Positions 51,565 to 60,501 of a stretch of 64,000 nt of DNA are shown piece by piece (the stretch's first letter is position 1; each line of letters opens with the position of its first letter). The translations under genes were made by a program, and so were the position numbers. Source of the stretch: Burkholderia pyrrocinia (GTDB lineage Bacteria; Pseudomonadota; Gammaproteobacteria; Burkholderiales; Burkholderiaceae); contig NZ_CP070977.1 in assembly GCF_018417535.1 (NCBI RefSeq), positions 558,001-622,000 on the forward strand, in the 5' to 3' direction. Under the pieces are notes generated by a model that was not told where the DNA came from, did not search any database, and was given only the letters and a program-made list of their open reading frames with translations.

Positions 51565-52562
51565 TGCCTCTCCCCGAATTGCTCGATCTGTCCGATCGCG
51601 ATCCGCACCGCCTTGCGCACCTCGGGGTCGCGATCCTCCAGTGCGTCGTGCAGCGCCGGCAGCGTCGCGCGGTCGCGCAATTCGCCGAGTGCAAGCGCGG
51701 CTTCCTTGCGCAGATTGCTGATCGCATGCGAGAGCAGCGCGACAACGGCCGGCGCCGCGGCAGCATCGCATAGCTGCCCGAGCGCGCGCGTGGCACGCAG
51801 GCGCACTTGCCAGTAGTCGTCGTCGAGCGCGGCAACGAGCGGTTCGCGCGCGGCCGCGACGCGCAGCTTGCCGAGCGTCGCGGCCGCTTCCTCGCGGACC
51901 TGCCATGCAGTGTCGCGCAGTGCCGCGCGCAATGCGGTGACGACGGCCGTGTCGCCGGGTGCCGCGAACCCGATAGCGCCGACCGCAACGCGCCGCACGT
52001 CCGCATCGACGTCGGCCGTCGCGATGCGTGCGAGCGGTGGCAGGGCGCGCACGTCCTTGAGCCAGCCGAGCAGGGCGACCGCCTCGGCGCGCACGGCCGC
52101 TGTGTCGGCGTCGAGTGCGCGCAGCGCGGGCGCGAATGCGTCGGGGTCGCGCAACTCGCGCAGCCCGCGCAGCGCGGCGCTGCGCACGAATGGCTCGGGC
52201 CGGTCGGCCCAGCCGCACAGCACGGCGGCCGATGCCGCGTCCTTCAGTTCGGACAGGCTCTGCGCGGCGGTCGCGCGCACGCCATCGTCCGGATCGAGCA
52301 AGGCGCGGCACAGCGCGTCGACGACGTCGGGCTGCTCCCATGCGCCGAGCACGCGCGCAGCCTCGCTGCGTACGTCGGCCGACGGGTCGTCGCGTAGCGC
52401 CGCAACGAATGACGGCACCAGATCGGATTCATCGAGATCGGCAAGCTCGAGCAGCGCGATGCGACGCACGGATGCATCGGGCGCCGCGAGACGGGCGACG
52501 AGCGCGGCAAGATCCGGATCGTGCGTGCCGGGCAGCGAGGAGGTTGAAGAGAAAGCGGTCAT
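51561..52562 (-). CDS. HEAT-repeat protein (PBS-lyase-type repeats)
   Basis: A 333-residue protein made almost wholly of about ten 31-residue HEAT-like repeats with the pattern D-x-x-V-R-x-x-A-(A/V)-x-x-L-G (DVRSEAARVLGAW; GVRATAAQSLSEL; DVRRVAVGAIGF; QVREEAAATLGKL; NLRKEAALALGEL; EVRKAVRIAIGQI). Such scaffolds bind partner proteins and resemble the repeats of phycobilin lyases. Its place between the ferredoxin and DUF971 genes suggests an assembly or docking role. The ATG at 52562 begins a short Ser/Thr-rich lead. Confidence 0.87.
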   Translation of the reverse strand: MTAFSSTSSLPGTHDPDLAALVARLAAPDASVRRIALLELADLDESDLVPSFVAALRDDPSADVRSEAARVLGAWEQPDVVDALCRALLDPDDGVRATAAQSLSELKDAASAAVLCGWADRPEPFVRSAALRGLRELRDPDAFAPALRALDADTAAVRAEAVALLGWLKDVRALPPLARIATADVDADVRRVAVGAIGFAAPGDTAVVTALRAALRDTAWQVREEAAATLGKLRVAAAREPLVAALDDDYWQVRLRATRALGQLCDAAAAPAVVALLSHAISNLRKEAALALGELRDRATLPALHDALEDRDPEVRKAVRIAIGQIEQFGERQ

Positions 52563-52721
52563 GGGCAAAAGGTCGGTTCGATGAAAGGGCGGCTGCTCAC
52601 GGAACGCGGTGCATGGGCGGCGCGGTATGGCGACGCGAACCTGGCGAACGCCGGCCCGGCCGCCACGTCGTCGATGCACGGCCCGCGCGGGCGGCACGAC
52701 GACGATCGGCCGCGCGCCCGG

Positions 52722-52967
52722 TCAGCGCAGCAGGTAAGGGATCTCGACCTTGACCGCACCGGTCGGGCAGTCGCGCTCGCACGGCATGCAGTACCAGCAT
52801 TCGTCGAACTGCATGGTGGCCTTGCCCTTGGTCACGTCGATCGCGAGCAGGTCGAGCGGGCACACGTCGACGCAGACGGTGCAGCCCTTGTCGGCGATGC
52901 ATAGGGCCTCGTCGATCGTGACGGGTGCGCTGCTGCGCTGGAAGATGTCGTGCGGGGTATGGGGCAT
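52722..52967 (-). CDS. Eight-cysteine 2[4Fe-4S] ferredoxin, AprB-like
   Basis: An 81-residue electron carrier with two cluster motifs: C23-x5-C29-x2-C32-x3-C36-P and C57-x2-C60-x2-C63-x3-C67-P. The longer first spacing (x5) resembles the beta subunit of APS reductase rather than a plain bacterial ferredoxin. It starts 10 nt after the flavoprotein stop and is presumably its electron partner. Confidence 0.9.
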   Translation of the reverse strand: MPHTPHDIFQRSSAPVTIDEALCIADKGCTVCVDVCPLDLLAIDVTKGKATMQFDECWYCMPCERDCPTGAVKVEIPYLLR

Positions 52968-52977
52968 GGCAGGTTCC

Positions 52978-54723
52978 TCAAAGGGCGGCCGCGAGCGCGG
53001 CAGGTTCGCGGATACGCAGATTCGCGTAGGCGCCGCGTTCGTCGTCGGCAAGCGGCACGATGTACGGTTCGACGGGCCGCTTCTCGCTGCGCATCGCGCC
53101 GTCTGTATCCTTGCGCAGCCACGTGTGGCAAAACCATTCGGCGTCGTTGCGGTGCGGAAAGTCGACACGATGGTGGTACAGTCCCCAGCGGCTCTCGGTG
53201 CGGAACAGCGACGCGCGCGCGGCCATTTCCGCGCAGTCGCGGATCGCCCGCACTTCGGCCGCGCGCATCAGTTCATGAGGATGAGTCGCCTTTATATATT
53301 CGATATCCTCAGTAATTTCGTCAAAGCGTTGCAGCCCGATTTCCATCTTGCGCGTCACCTTCGGCGGTTGCAGATAGTCGTTCACCATGCGGCGCAGCTT
53401 GTATTCGACCTGCGCGGGCGCCAGGCCGCGCTCGCGCAACAGCGGGGCGAGCACGCGGGCGCGCTCGGCGTCGACCTGTTCGTCATCCACCGGTGCATGA
53501 TCGCGGCCGGCCACGTAGTCGGCCGCGTTCTGCCCGGCGAACCAGCCGTACGTGAAAGCGCCGAGCATGTAGTTGTGCGGGACGGCGGCCATGTCGCCGG
53601 CCGCGTAGAGCCCCGGTACGGTCGTTTCCGCGCGTGCGTTCACGTACACGCCCGATGCGCTGTGCCCGCTGCAGAAGCCGATCTCCGAGATGTGCATCTC
53701 GACCATCTGGTGTCGGTAGTCGGTCCCGCGCCCTGCATGGAAGCGGCCGCGGCTCGGCCGTTCGTTCGTATGCAGGATCTGCTCGATGGTCCGGATCGTT
53801 TCTTCCGCGAGATGGTCGAGCTTCAGGAACACGGGACCGTTGCCGCTTTGCAGTTCCTGGTAGAACTCCCACATCATCTGGCCGCTCCAGTAGTCGCATT
53901 CGATGAAGCGTTCGCCCCGGCCGTTCGCGGTGAAACCGCCGAGCGGCCCCGTCACGTATGCGCACGCGGGGCCGTTGTAGTCCTTGATCAGCGGATTGAT
54001 CTGGAAGCATTCGAGATTCGCGAGCGCGGCGCCGGCGTGATAGGCCATCGCGTAGCCGTCGCCCGCGTTGGTCGGGTTCTCGTACGTGCCCATCAGGTAG
54101 CCCGACGCCGGCAGCCCGAGGCGGCCGGCTGCGCCGCAGCAGAGAATCACGGCCTTCGCGCGGATCACGTGGAACTCGGCAGTGCGGCAGTCGAAGCCGA
54201 GCACGCCGCTCGCGCGGCCCTGTGCGTCGGTCAGCACGCGCGTCGCGACGATCCGGTTCGTGATCGCGATGCGTGCGCGCTTCAGTTGCCGGTACAGCAC
54301 CTTCTTGATGTCGTGTCCTTCCGGCATCGGCAGCACATACGAGCCCATGTGATGCACCTTCTTCACCGCATAGTCGCCGGTGCCGTCCTTCTCGAACTTC
54401 ACGCCCCAGCGGTCGAGCTGTTCGATCGTCGCGAAGCTGTGCGTCGCGTACGCATGCACGGCTTCCTGGTCGACGATGCCGTCGTTGGCGATCGTGATCT
54501 CTCGCGTGTACTGCTCGGGCGTCGCATGCCCGGGGATCACCGCGTTGTTCAGGCCGTCCATCCCCATCGAGATCGCGCCGCTGCGCTTCACGTTGGCTTT
54601 TTCGAGCAGCAGCACGCGCAGGGACGGGTCGCGCTCCTTCGCCTTGATCGCCGCCATCGGGCCGGCCGTGCCGCCGCCGACCACGACGACGTCGTATTCG
54701 TGCTCGTGCACCTGGGTATTCAT
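52978..54723 (-). CDS. AprA/FrdA-like FAD-dependent oxidoreductase
   Basis: A 581-residue flavoprotein of the fumarate reductase/succinate dehydrogenase/APS reductase alpha family. The FAD motif is VVVVGGGTAGPMAA (GGGTAG at 16-21), followed by SGAISMGMDGLNN, the second FAD motif GLYAAGDMAA and a helical C-terminal domain (EYIKATHPHELMRA ... RTESRWGLYHHRVDFPHRND in parts). With the AprB-like ferredoxin next to it, the pair is organised like APS reductase, but sulfate-activation genes are absent and the substrate is unknown. The ATG overlaps the gntR stop by 4 nt. Confidence 0.88.
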   Translation of the reverse strand: MNTQVHEHEYDVVVVGGGTAGPMAAIKAKERDPSLRVLLLEKANVKRSGAISMGMDGLNNAVIPGHATPEQYTREITIANDGIVDQEAVHAYATHSFATIEQLDRWGVKFEKDGTGDYAVKKVHHMGSYVLPMPEGHDIKKVLYRQLKRARIAITNRIVATRVLTDAQGRASGVLGFDCRTAEFHVIRAKAVILCCGAAGRLGLPASGYLMGTYENPTNAGDGYAMAYHAGAALANLECFQINPLIKDYNGPACAYVTGPLGGFTANGRGERFIECDYWSGQMMWEFYQELQSGNGPVFLKLDHLAEETIRTIEQILHTNERPSRGRFHAGRGTDYRHQMVEMHISEIGFCSGHSASGVYVNARAETTVPGLYAAGDMAAVPHNYMLGAFTYGWFAGQNAADYVAGRDHAPVDDEQVDAERARVLAPLLRERGLAPAQVEYKLRRMVNDYLQPPKVTRKMEIGLQRFDEITEDIEYIKATHPHELMRAAEVRAIRDCAEMAARASLFRTESRWGLYHHRVDFPHRNDAEWFCHTWLRKDTDGAMRSEKRPVEPYIVPLADDERGAYANLRIREPAALAAAL

Positions 54724-55490
54724 CGCGGGTTCCTTGCAGGTTTGCGCGCCTTCTGCCGGTCGATGCGCAACCGGTACTGGAAGGCGTCGCCGCGGAAGTA
54801 GAGGTATTCGTAGTCGATCGGCGCGCCCGACGCGTCGTGCGTGAGGCGCTCGATGCGCAGCACGGGGCTGCTTTCCTCGACGTGCAGCGCGTCGACGATC
54901 TCGTCGTCGGCGAGGATCGCGTCGATCGACACGTCGGCATGACCGAGCGGGATGCCGCAGTCGTTTTCCAGGATCAGGAAGATGTCGCGGGCCGCGAGAT
55001 CGGCGCCCGCGAGGCGCTTGCCGAGCGCTTCGGGCACCCAGGTCTGTTCGAGCGACACGGGCTCGCGGTTCAGCAGCCGCACGCGATGGATCTCGACGAG
55101 CGGCGTGCCTTCCGGTACGTTCAGCTTCGTCGCGAGATGGCAGTCGGCCTTCGCGGTGCGCAAGCTGCGCAACTGGTTGACGATCTCGTAGCCCATCGAC
55201 GACATCGCCTCGGCGAAGCCCTGCAGCGACGTCACGTTCTGGAACGCCTTCGGCTTCGACACGAACGTGCCCTTGCCGTGCAGCTTGAACAGCAGGCCTT
55301 CCTTCTGCAGGTCGCCGAGCGCCTGGCGCACCGTGATGCGGCTGACGTCGAACGTCGCGCAGAGTTCGTGTTCGGAAGGCATCCGGCTGTGCGGCGCATA
55401 GGTGCCGTCGAGAATGCGCGCGCGCAGCGTGTCCTTGATCTGCACGTAAAGCGGGGCCGCCGACAGCGGCACGACGTTGGGTGGGGTCAT
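54720..55490 (-). CDS. GntR-family regulator (HutC/UTRA type)
   Basis: A 256-residue regulator with an N-terminal winged helix (PLYVQIKDTLRARILDG ... MPSEHELCATFDVSRITVRQAL, residues about 13-75) and a C-terminal UTRA ligand-binding domain (about 95-245; EIHRVRLLNREPVSLEQTWVP). It is the first gene of the flavoprotein operon and likely its ligand-responsive switch. A 14-nt dyad lies 8 nt upstream of its start. Confidence 0.92.
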   Translation of the reverse strand: MTPPNVVPLSAAPLYVQIKDTLRARILDGTYAPHSRMPSEHELCATFDVSRITVRQALGDLQKEGLLFKLHGKGTFVSKPKAFQNVTSLQGFAEAMSSMGYEIVNQLRSLRTAKADCHLATKLNVPEGTPLVEIHRVRLLNREPVSLEQTWVPEALGKRLAGADLAARDIFLILENDCGIPLGHADVSIDAILADDEIVDALHVEESSPVLRIERLTHDASGAPIDYEYLYFRGDAFQYRLRIDRQKARKPARNPR

Positions 55491-55811
55491 CGGTCAACTT
55501 GTTATGACAAGACGGACCGAGTGTAGTCAGCGCGATCGCACGTCCCAACCAACCATTTCTGATTTCGACTTTCCGAATCCGGAAAAGCGGGGCAGCGGGC
55601 AGAACGGGCGATCCGGCGTCCGGTGTCTGTCCGATCCGCCCCTTGCCGGTCGGGCAGATTGGACGACAATAAAAAATTCGCCGGCGCGTGCGCCGTGCAT
55701 GTCGATTTCCCGATGCATCGCCCGTCGTACCCATGTCGACCGGGCTTTTTGCCACGCCGCGCAGCCGGCACCCGGTTTCCGCAGATTGCGATACGAACCA
55801 GGAGACGCCAA
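55491..55811. other. 321-nt divergent region between gntR and the MFS gene
   Basis: No gene is visible. It contains the GntR dyad at its gntR end and an A/T-rich run (CAATAAAAAATTC) near 55670 that may be part of the MFS promoter; hexamer matches are too weak to call. Confidence 0.65.
55498..55511. promoter_or_regulatory. Candidate GntR operator between the flavoprotein operon and the MFS gene
   Basis: CTTGT-TATG-ACAAG, a 14-nt dyad with the GT...AC form typical of GntR/HutC operators, 8 nt from the gntR start codon. Only one copy was seen in this gap. Confidence 0.45.
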
Positions 55812-57023
55812 ATGCCGGATTCCCGATATCGCTGGGTGATCGTCGCCGCAGGTGGCCTGATGGGCTGCATTGCGATCGGCGCGATGTTTTCGCTACCGGT
55901 GTTCCTGCGCGCGATCGCGCGCGACACCGGCTGGTCGATGACCGGCATTTCCGGTGCGATGACGATCGGCTTCATCGCGATGGCCTTCGCGAGCATGGGG
56001 TGGGGCAGCCTGTCGGACCGCATCGGTACGCGCGCGGTCGTCATGACGGGCGCCGTGCTGCTGTCGGCGAGCCTCGCACTGGCGAGCCGCGCGCCGTCGC
56101 TGCTCGCGTTCCAGTTGACCTTCGGCCTTGCCGTCGGCAGCGCGACGGCCGCGGTGTTCGCGCCGATGATGGCATGCGTGACGGGCTGGTTCGATACGCA
56201 CCGCAGCCTGGCGGTGTCGCTCGTGTCGGCCGGGATGGGAATGGCGCCGATGACGATGTCGCCACTGGCCGCATGGCTCGTATCGACGCACGACTGGCGC
56301 ACGTCGATGCTGCTCGTCGCCGCGCTGGCGGCCGTCGTGATGATTCCGGTGTCGCTGCTGGTGCGCCGGGCGCCCGCGCTCGACCGCGCACACGCGGCGC
56401 CTGCGCCTGCCGGCGCGCCCGCGGCGATGTCGGTCGCGGACGCGCTGCGCTCGCCGCAGTTCATGGTGCTGGTGCTGACCAACTTCTTCTGTTGTGCGAC
56501 GCACTCGGGCCCGATATTCCATACGGTCAGCTACGCGGTGACGTGCGGGATCCCGCTGATCGTCGCGGTATCGATCTACAGCGTCGAAGGGCTCGCGGGC
56601 ATGGGCGGCCGGATCGTATTCGGGCTCCTCGGCGACCGCGTCGGTGTGAAGCGCATGCTGGTGGCCGGGCTGCTTGCGCAGGCGCTGGGCGCGCTCGGCT
56701 ACTACTTCGTGCGCACGCTCGACGGGTTCTACGCGGTCGCGACGCTGTTCGGCTTCATCTATGCGGGCGTGATGCCGCTGTATTCGGTGCTCGCGCGCGA
56801 GAACTTCCCGCTGCGGATGATGGGTACCGTGATCGGCGGCTGCGCGATGGCCGGCAGCCTCGGCATGGCCGCGGGCCCGGTCGCCGGCGGCCTGATCGTC
56901 GATACGTTCGGCAGCTACGGCTGGCTGTACATCGGTTCGTTCGCGATCGGTCTCGGCGCGTTCCTGATCGCGATGATGTTCCGCCCGTTTGCGAAAGCGC
57001 GGCCGGAAACCGCGTCCGCGTGA
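55812..57023 (+). CDS. MFS transporter, monocarboxylate/oxalate-formate antiporter type
   Basis: A 403-residue inner-membrane transporter with twelve predicted helices in two halves. The GWGSLSDRIGTR loop between helices 2 and 3 is the major-facilitator signature, and GWFDTHRSLAVSLVSAGMGM is typical of the MCT/oxalate-formate group, which moves organic anions. It is divergent from the GntR-flavoprotein operon and may bring in its substrate (inference). An AGGAG site lies 8 nt before the ATG at 55812. Confidence 0.88.
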   Translation: MPDSRYRWVIVAAGGLMGCIAIGAMFSLPVFLRAIARDTGWSMTGISGAMTIGFIAMAFASMGWGSLSDRIGTRAVVMTGAVLLSASLALASRAPSLLAFQLTFGLAVGSATAAVFAPMMACVTGWFDTHRSLAVSLVSAGMGMAPMTMSPLAAWLVSTHDWRTSMLLVAALAAVVMIPVSLLVRRAPALDRAHAAPAPAGAPAAMSVADALRSPQFMVLVLTNFFCCATHSGPIFHTVSYAVTCGIPLIVAVSIYSVEGLAGMGGRIVFGLLGDRVGVKRMLVAGLLAQALGALGYYFVRTLDGFYAVATLFGFIYAGVMPLYSVLARENFPLRMMGTVIGGCAMAGSLGMAAGPVAGGLIVDTFGSYGWLYIGSFAIGLGAFLIAMMFRPFAKARPETASA

Positions 57024-57302
57024 CCCGGTAACGGAGCACGGGCGCCTGCCGTTTCGCCGGATTGGCGACGCCCGGCCGGCGTCGTCACGGATAAAAAAGA
57101 GGGCCCGACACCGCGCGTATTTGCCGGTGTCCGGATGGTGCTCCGCCTGCTGCGGCGCAGCAGAGCGGCAAGTGGCGCCGATCGGCACGCATGCATCGCG
57201 ATTCGGCCCCTAAAAACACAATATCGAGCATATATTCGAAGGGCCTGTCATACCCGCGTCACCCTGCTAGAATTCGGCCTGCCGCATTGTTCCGATTGAC
57301 TG

Positions 57303-58297
<995 letters not shown>

Positions 58298-58401
58298 CCG
58301 CACCCGCGCCCGTCGCCCGAGTGGGCCGGACGCGCACGGTTCCGTGAACCGGAGACGGTTCAGACCCTCTAAGCAGGTTTGACGACCCGACACCTTTCGC
58401 C

Positions 58402-59340
58402 ATGTCCTTCCAGCCCGCCGCGTCCTACACCATTCGCCTGCTGGCGCCGTCCGGTTATCCGCACGACCCCGACGCGATCAATCGCGCGCTCGAACGCCTC
58501 AGCACCGCGCAGCATCGCATCGAGAACATCGAAGCGACGCAGCGGCGTTTCCAGCGTTTCGGCGGCACCGACGGCGAGCGGGCAGGCGACCTGAACCGTC
58601 TCGCCGATCCCGAGCGGCCGCTGCCGGAAATCGCACTCGCGGTGCGTGGCGGCTACGGTGCCGCGCGAATCCTGCACGGGCTCGACTATCGCGGGCTCGA
58701 GCGCAGGCTGCGCGACCAGCCGGTCGCGCTCGTCGGCCACAGCGACTTTACGGCGATCCAGCTCGCGCTGTACGCGAAGGCGCGCATCAAGACGTTCGGC
58801 GGCCCGATGCTGTCCGCCGATTTCGGCGCGCAAACGCCGAGCGACTTCACGATGCAGCACTTCTGGCAGACGCTGACGCAGCCGAGCACGACGATCATCG
58901 CCGAGGCACCGCAGGTGCAGACCGTGAACGTGACGGGCACGCTGTGGGGCGGCAACCTCGCGATCCTCACGTCGCTCATCGGCACGCCTTACATGCCGGA
59001 CATCGAAGGCGGCATCCTGTTCATCGAGGACGTCAACGAACAGCCGTTCCGGATCGAGCGGATGATCTATCAACTGCACCTGTCGGGGCTGCTCGCGCGC
59101 CAGCAGGCGCTCGTGCTCGGCCAGTTCACCGGCGCGCGGCCGTTCGAATACGACAACGGCTACGACATGCAGGCGATGATCGACCAGGTGCGCGAAGTGG
59201 TCGGCATTCCGGTTGTCACGGGGCTGCAGTTCGGCCACGTGCCCGACCTGCTGACGCTGCCGTTCGGTGCGCAGGCGCAACTGGTCGCGAATGCGCACGG
59301 TTTCCGGCTGACGCTGTCGGACTATCCGCATCTCGGCTGA
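58402..59340 (+). CDS. ldcA: Muramoyltetrapeptide (LD-)carboxypeptidase
   Basis: Serine peptidase of family S66 that removes the terminal D-Ala from muropeptide tetrapeptides in cytoplasmic cell-wall recycling. The 312 residues have the nucleophile S114 in VGHSDFTA, and later the LFIEDVNEQPFRIERM segment with the triad Glu and GLQFGHVPDLLTLP with the triad His. The gene is followed by a terminator and is not clearly linked to tadA, 104 nt upstream. Confidence 0.93.
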   Translation: MSFQPAASYTIRLLAPSGYPHDPDAINRALERLSTAQHRIENIEATQRRFQRFGGTDGERAGDLNRLADPERPLPEIALAVRGGYGAARILHGLDYRGLERRLRDQPVALVGHSDFTAIQLALYAKARIKTFGGPMLSADFGAQTPSDFTMQHFWQTLTQPSTTIIAEAPQVQTVNVTGTLWGGNLAILTSLIGTPYMPDIEGGILFIEDVNEQPFRIERMIYQLHLSGLLARQQALVLGQFTGARPFEYDNGYDMQAMIDQVREVVGIPVVTGLQFGHVPDLLTLPFGAQAQLVANAHGFRLTLSDYPHLG

Positions 59341-59359
59341 TGCGGGCGCGATCGATCGA

Positions 59360-59384
59360 AAGGCGGGTTTCCCGCCTTTTTCTT
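59360..59384 (+). terminator. Terminator of ldcA
   Basis: An 8-bp stem AAGGCGGG/CCCGCCTT with a TTT loop and T-rich tail, 20 nt after the ldcA stop. Confidence 0.85.
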
Positions 59385-59456
59385 TATGTAAGTGTGCAAC
59401 TAACGGTCAAAAATTTCGGCTGACACCGACAGAATCGTCATCGGGTTTTGCACCAG

Positions 59457-59470
59457 TTTTGTCAACAAAA
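59457..59470. promoter_or_regulatory. Upstream GntR/FadR-type operator box
   Basis: TTTTGT-CA-ACAAAA, a 14-nt palindrome with 6-bp arms. Its 10-nt core TTGTCAACAA recurs in reverse orientation at 59602-59611. The form fits FadR-type GntR operators (TnGTnnACnA). Confidence 0.6.
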
Positions 59471-59600
59471 TAGCCCGGAGGGTATACGACGAGAACGGCC
59501 TCTGACAGGGCGTTCAGGCTTGGCGTGCATGGATTTCGCGCATCCTGCACCGATTGGAGTCGCGCCCGTGCACGCCGATTGTGCGAAATCCGGGAAAAGA

Positions 59601-59612
59601 ATTGTTGACAAT
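59601..59612. promoter_or_regulatory. Downstream GntR/FadR-type operator box over the -35
   Basis: ATTGT-TG-ACAAT, a 12-nt palindrome whose core is the reverse complement of the upstream box; the two centres are about 143 nt apart. It overlaps the TTGACA hexamer of the promoter, which would let the regulator repress its own operon. Confidence 0.65.
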
Positions 59613-59632
59613 CTTTATGTCCGTTCTAGGAT
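59605..59632 (+). promoter_or_regulatory. Promoter of the GntR-permease-racemase operon
   Basis: A perfect TTGACA (59605-59610), a 16-nt spacer and TAGGAT (59627-59632), directly upstream of the regulator gene. A GAGGA ribosome site follows at 59633. Confidence 0.65.
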
Positions 59633-59647
59633 GAGGACCATCACACG

Positions 59648-60352
59648 ATGCAGATCATGAACGAGCCCGATTCCCACCCGTCCGGCGCAGCCGGTCCCGA
59701 AGCGATCGCCGAGCGGATCCGCACGGCGATCCTCGAGCATCGGCTCGCGCCCGGCGCGAAGCTGACGGAGGCGCAGCTCTGCGACGTGTTCGGCGTGAAG
59801 CGCGGGACGATCCGCCAGGCGCTCGCGCAGCTCGCGACCGACAAGCTGGTCGAACTCGAGCCGAACCGCGGCGCGTTCGTCGCGAGCCCGACGCTGCAGG
59901 ACGTGCACGAGGTGTTCGAGATGCGCCGGATCATCGAGCTCGCCGTGGTCGAACGGCTCGCGACCGGGCCCGGCGCGAAGCGGCTGAAGGGCGTCGCCGC
60001 GCTGATCGACAAGGAACGCAAGGCGTTCGAGCGGCACGACTTCGCGGCATGGATCCGCCTGTCGGGCGAATTCCATACGGCGCTCGCCACGCTGATGGGC
60101 AATGCGACGCTCAGCGAGTGCCTCGAAGGGCTCGTCGCACGCTCGACGCTGATGTCGGCGCTGTACGAATCGCACGGGCGCAGCCCGTGTTCGTGCGACG
60201 ACCACGACGAGATTCTCGCCGCGCTGGAGGCGGGCGATCCGAAGCGGGCGGTGACGCTGATGGCGCACCACCTGCAGCATGTCGAACTGAAGATGCTGGA
60301 CCGGCCCGCGCAAGGGCAGGTCGATTTGCGCGAAGTGTTCGGCGGCGCCTGA
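59648..60352 (+). CDS. GntR-family regulator (FadR/FCD type) of the allantoin module
   Basis: A 234-residue regulator: N-terminal winged helix (residues about 15-78; IRTAILEHRLAPGAKLTEAQL ... RGTIRQALAQL) and an all-helical FCD ligand domain (about 90-220) with the metal-binding-type histidines (GEFHTALA; DDHDEILAALEAGD; LMAHHLQHVE). The context predicts that it senses a purine-breakdown intermediate. The ATG at 59648 is 10 nt after GAGGA. Confidence 0.92.
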   Translation: MQIMNEPDSHPSGAAGPEAIAERIRTAILEHRLAPGAKLTEAQLCDVFGVKRGTIRQALAQLATDKLVELEPNRGAFVASPTLQDVHEVFEMRRIIELAVVERLATGPGAKRLKGVAALIDKERKAFERHDFAAWIRLSGEFHTALATLMGNATLSECLEGLVARSTLMSALYESHGRSPCSCDDHDEILAALEAGDPKRAVTLMAHHLQHVELKMLDRPAQGQVDLREVFGGA

Positions 60353-60501
60353 GCGGCGACGCGAACCCGGCCGCGCGCCACAGAACGAGAGCAATGCAGG
60401 CCTGCGGTGTTCGCCGCGGGCCGCTGGTCCGACTCCGGGCGATGATCCGGAGCGATATCGATGACGGTGGAGCGGCCACCCGGCCGCGTCAAGGAGAAGT
60501 C

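Larger units (their letters stand above)
59341..59647 (+). other. 307-nt regulatory region upstream of the allantoin module
   Basis: No gene. It holds the ldcA terminator, two TTGTCAACAA boxes (inverted relative to each other) and a promoter just before the GntR gene. It is A/T-richer than its surroundings. Confidence 0.75.

Noticed and set aside
52681..52692. GCCCGCGCGGGC 12-nt palindrome in the ferredoxin/HEAT gap
   Set aside because: GC-only 12-mers of this kind are expected by chance in such DNA; no flanking support for a terminator or operator.
58337..58351. CGGTTC-CGT-GAACCG hairpin between tadA and ldcA, checked as tRNA or riboswitch
   Set aside because: No cloverleaf, no T-loop or acceptor pairing, no known riboswitch core; probably a minor hairpin.
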